A stretch of DNA of 64,000 bases from ZC4RG29 sp964521255. GTDB lineage: Bacteria; Bacteroidota; Bacteroidia; Cytophagales; Cyclobacteriaceae. A program made the position numbers and the translations under genes. Below, in pieces: positions 61,625-64,000 of this stretch (position 1 is the first letter of the stretch; the number at the start of each line of letters is the position of its first letter). The DNA lies in NCBI GenBank assembly GCA_964521255.1, contig CAZFRM010000003.1, positions 261,736 through 325,735 of the forward strand, written 5' to 3'. Under the pieces are notes generated by a model that ran no database searches, was not told the DNA's origin, and saw nothing but the letters and a program-made list of their open reading frames with translations.

Positions 61625-63379
61625 ATGTTACGAACACATACCTGCGGGGAACTGCGCATTAGCGATGCAAATAAAGAAGCAACATTAACCGGTTGGGTTC
61701 AGCGCCTCCGCGATAAAGGAAGCATATTGTGGATTGATCTCCGTGACCGCTACGGTATTACGCAACTAATCTTTGAAGAAGGAAAGGTTGATGCTGAATT
61801 GCTGACTAAAGCGCGTCAATTGGGTCGCGAATTTGTGGTCCAAACTACTGGCAAGGTGGTAGAACGCCTTTCCAAGAATGACAAAATTCCTACCGGTGAA
61901 ATTGAATTAAAAGTTTCACGGCTCAATATCCTTAACCCATCAAAACTTCCTCCCTTTACCATTGAAGATGAAACAGATGGTGGCGATGATCTAAGGATGA
62001 AATATCGCTATCTCGATCTGCGAAGAAATCCCGTTCGCGAAAGTTTACAATTGCGTCATAAAATGGCCCAGCAATCACGCACGTATCTCGACGGCCAGAA
62101 TTTTATTGAAGTAGAAACTCCAGTGTTGATCAAGTCAACACCCGAAGGGGCGCGTGATTTTGTCGTTCCCTCCCGCATGCATAACGGCGAGTTCTATGCA
62201 TTACCACAATCACCTCAAACTTTCAAGCAACTGTTGATGGTATCCGGCTTTGACCGCTATTATCAGATTGTAAAATGTTTTCGCGATGAGGATTTAAGAG
62301 CCGATCGACAACCAGAGTTTACGCAGATCGACTGCGAGATGTCTTTTATTACACAAGAAGATATTTTGAATTTGTTTGAAGGATTGATTCGCCATTTGTT
62401 CAAGACCGTAAAAGGTATTGAACTTCCTTCTGTTCAGCGCATGACGTATGACGACGCCATGAAACATTACGGTTCCGACAAACCCGATACGCGTTTTGAA
62501 ATGAAGTTTGTTGAGTTGACCGATGAAACAAAAGGAAAAAATTTCCCTGTCTTTGAAAGCGCAGAACTTGTCGTTGGAATTTGTGCAAAAGGTTGTGCTG
62601 ACTATACACGGAAACAAATAGATGAGCTTACAGAATTTGTAAAACGTCCCCAGATCGGGGCGAAAGGTTTAGTATATGCACAGTATCGTTCAGACGGTTC
62701 GTTGAAATCATCTGTTGATAAATTTTATTCTGCAGATGATCTTAAGAAATGGGCTGATAAGTTTAATGCACAACCCGGCGATTTGATGTTGATTCTTGCC
62801 GGTGAAGAGAATAGCACAAGAAAACAGTTAAATGAATTACGCCTGTTGATGGGTGAGAGACTTGGTTTCAGGGACAAGAATAAATTCTCCGCTTTGTGGG
62901 TGATCGATTTTCCTCTACTGGAATGGAGTGAAGAGACCAAACGTTATCATGCCATGCACCATCCTTTTACTTCTCCCAAAAGCGAGGACATGAATTTACT
63001 GGATAAAGATCCGGGTAAAGTAAGAGCAAATGCCTACGACATGGTAATCAATGGTACTGAAGTTGGCGGCGGATCCATTCGTATTCACGACAGGCCTACA
63101 CAACAACTCATGTTTACTAAACTTGGTTTCACGGAAGAAGAAGCAAAAAAACAATTCGGCTTTTTAATGGAAGCTTTCGAATTCGGTGCACCACCGCACG
63201 GCGGCATCGCATTTGGTTTCGATCGCCTCTGCTCTCTTTTTGGTGGCGCAGATTCTATTCGCGACTTCATCGCCTTCCCGAAGAACAACGCCGGAAGAGA
63301 TATGATGATTGATACGCCATCTACAATTTCGAAAGAACAGTTGGATGAACTGGGGTTGGTTGTTAAGGTTACAAAGTAG
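61625..63379 (+). CDS. aspS: Aspartyl-tRNA synthetase
   Basis: 584 residues, the full bacterial-type length. The N-terminal OB-fold anticodon domain is seen (AGVTGWVQ-type segment LTGWVQRLRDKGSILWIDLR). The class II core follows with motif 2 YQIVKCFRDEDLRADRQPEF and motif 3 GIAFGFDRLCSLF. The bacterial GAD insertion lies between (from about residue 285, GSDKPDTRFEMKFVELTD). The enzyme charges tRNA Asp (and perhaps Asn). It is followed by an intergenic repeat and the restriction relics. Confidence 0.97.
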   Translation: MLRTHTCGELRISDANKEATLTGWVQRLRDKGSILWIDLRDRYGITQLIFEEGKVDAELLTKARQLGREFVVQTTGKVVERLSKNDKIPTGEIELKVSRLNILNPSKLPPFTIEDETDGGDDLRMKYRYLDLRRNPVRESLQLRHKMAQQSRTYLDGQNFIEVETPVLIKSTPEGARDFVVPSRMHNGEFYALPQSPQTFKQLLMVSGFDRYYQIVKCFRDEDLRADRQPEFTQIDCEMSFITQEDILNLFEGLIRHLFKTVKGIELPSVQRMTYDDAMKHYGSDKPDTRFEMKFVELTDETKGKNFPVFESAELVVGICAKGCADYTRKQIDELTEFVKRPQIGAKGLVYAQYRSDGSLKSSVDKFYSADDLKKWADKFNAQPGDLMLILAGEENSTRKQLNELRLLMGERLGFRDKNKFSALWVIDFPLLEWSEETKRYHAMHHPFTSPKSEDMNLLDKDPGKVRANAYDMVINGTEVGGGSIRIHDRPTQQLMFTKLGFTEEEAKKQFGFLMEAFEFGAPPHGGIAFGFDRLCSLFGGADSIRDFIAFPKNNAGRDMMIDTPSTISKEQLDELGLVVKVTK

Positions 63380-63415
63380 ATAATCGTCGTTCAATGTTGT
63401 TGAATTAACCGAAAT

Positions 63416-63510
63416 GCAGTTATTGCACAAAGCTCCCAAAGAAGCTCAGAGGCACACTAAGGCATTTTTCTTTGTGTACCTCAGTGTCTTCTTCGTGTGC
63501 TCTGCGTAAT
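63416..63510. repeat. GCAGTTATTGCACAAAG hairpin repeat downstream of aspS
   Basis: The block starts GCAGTTATTGCACAAAGC (63416) and forms an imperfect hairpin: GCACACTAAGGCATTTTTC against CTTTGTGTACCTCAGTGTC and words AAAGAAGCTCAGAGG. It is the third copy of the element seen at 39688 and 39861. Confidence 0.6.
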
Positions 63511-63565
63511 TGGATTTTCTTAAATTCAACGACATTGAATAAGTCATTCCGAAAGTCGATTAAAA

Positions 63566-63688
63566 CTAAGAAATCAATACTTCCTCCGGTTTACGGGCAA
63601 TGGTAATGCCCAAGTGGTGGGAAAATCCTTCTTGCCCCAACAACTCTGTAAACAATTGTTCTAATCTGGCGTCCGTAAAATGTTTCAT
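63566..63688 (-). pseudogene. hsdR: HsdR N-terminal stub (type I restriction subunit)
   Basis: A 40-codon frame begins MKHFTDARLEQLFTELLGQE and ends in RKPEEVLIS and a stop. The order of FTEARLE...LLxxEGxxHHLGxTIxRKPEEVLI is that of the first 40 residues of HsdR. The full protein would have about 1000 residues, so the nuclease, helicase and translocase parts are gone. Its ATG overlaps the YhcG stop by four bases, as in intact operons, so the deletion came later, near 63566. Confidence 0.72.
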
Positions 63689-64000
63689 TCTTCCAGATTT
63701 TTGAATTCGTTTTCAATCTCTTCAATGGTTGGCAAGCTGCTTTTCAAATTTTCAGGCAAATGCTCTGTAATCTGGAACTCGCTTACGCCCATTGGTTTGT
63801 TTATATCTCTAAGAGCAAATTCTGCTTCAATGTTATTTTTGTCTCTGCATAACAAAATGCCTATGGTCGGTTTATCAGCTTCTTGTTTTACCATAGTATC
63901 AACAGCCGAAAGGTAGAAGTTGAGCTTACCGGCATACTCAGGAATAAATTCAGAACTCCTGATCTATCGTAAAAGTTTATGTCGCTAAAGTGTAGTGAAG
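63685..64000 (-). pseudogene. YhcG/DUF1016 nuclease relic
   Basis: The frame 63685-63963 codes for the C-terminal part of YhcG (DUF1016, PDDEXK nuclease): EFIPEYAGKLNFYLSAVDT, then GILLCRDKNNIEAEFALRD, INKPMGVSEFQITEHLPEN and PTIEEIENEF. In-frame stops at 63964-63966 and 63985-63987 break it upstream. A +1 frame just before reads FSDINFYDRS, which fits the preceding part of the domain, so a frameshift or small deletion near 63960 is likely. YhcG genes often sit between hsdS and hsdR, which agrees with the hsdR stub that follows. The piece is cut by the window edge. Confidence 0.7.

Noticed and set aside
1..64000. CRISPR arrays, tRNA and rRNA genes, prophage
   Set aside because: Scanned by eye for regular spaced repeats, cloverleaf signatures and phage genes; none was seen. 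A tRNAscan run would settle the tRNA question.

Overview
The window is chromosomal DNA of a gliding-type member of the Bacteroidota, most likely order Cytophagales (Chryseolinea/Ohtaekwangia-like). Supporting signs are a single-gene lipoprotein TamL paired with TamB, a protein with a type IX secretion sorting tail, an HYC_CC_PP-type protein, LytTR/LytS-type signalling, rarity of Shine-Dalgarno sites, and promoters of the form TTG-N17-23-TAnnTTTG. The base composition looks uniform and moderately A+T rich. No rRNA, tRNA, prophage, intact insertion sequence or CRISPR array is visible.

Layout. 1-1.7 kb: the 5' part of a CorA-type Mg transporter and two small lipoproteins. 1.9-18.2 kb, minus strand: a complete division and cell wall (dcw) cluster, mraZ-rsmH-ftsL-ftsI-murE-mraY-murD-(four-helix bundle protein)-ftsW-murG-murC-ftsQ-ftsA-ftsZ. 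It makes the lipid-linked meso-DAP peptidoglycan precursor, flips and polymerises it, and builds the Z ring. Its promoter carries three tandem AAAGTGG boxes that overlap the -33 element, and a hairpin with a T tract follows mraZ. 18.4-20.4 kb: a possible structured RNA and an AbiEi/AbiEii-type toxin-antitoxin pair. 20.8-30.7 kb: a TlpA-like thioredoxin lipoprotein, mnmA, and the tamB-tamL outer-membrane assembly operon. 30.9-39.6 kb: a small lipoprotein, then a copper/silver RND efflux operon (cusA-cusC-cusB) with an HYC_CC_PP protein upstream. 40-45 kb: an exported SGNH hydrolase, a LytS/LytR two-component pair, and gene and intron relics. 45-50 kb: exported sugar-acid type enzymes (Gfo/Idh/MocA, RraA-like, enolase superfamily). 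50-57 kb: mostly envelope or exported proteins, including a beta-propeller, a GATase1-like protein and a large FG-GAP type IX secretion substrate. 57-63.4 kb: housekeeping genes (aldo/keto reductase, HtrA-like protease, superoxide dismutase, tadA, aspS). 63.5-64 kb: wreckage of a type I restriction locus (YhcG/DUF1016 and a 40-codon hsdR stub).

A theme of the window is the number of palindromic intergenic repeats of several unrelated families. They lie between genes, inside the dcw operon, and in one case inside the signal-peptide region of cusC, where the 101-bp element is translated in frame. Other points worth a second look are the MraZ operator layout, the four-helix bundle gene inside dcw, a group II intron domain V/VI relic, and a small ORF with a Cys/Pro/Trp-rich tail.

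I did not identify a clearly new multi-gene system. The strongest novel-looking signals are the translated repeat in cusC, the dcw operator with its nearby structured region, and the short orphan ORF at 44.5 kb.
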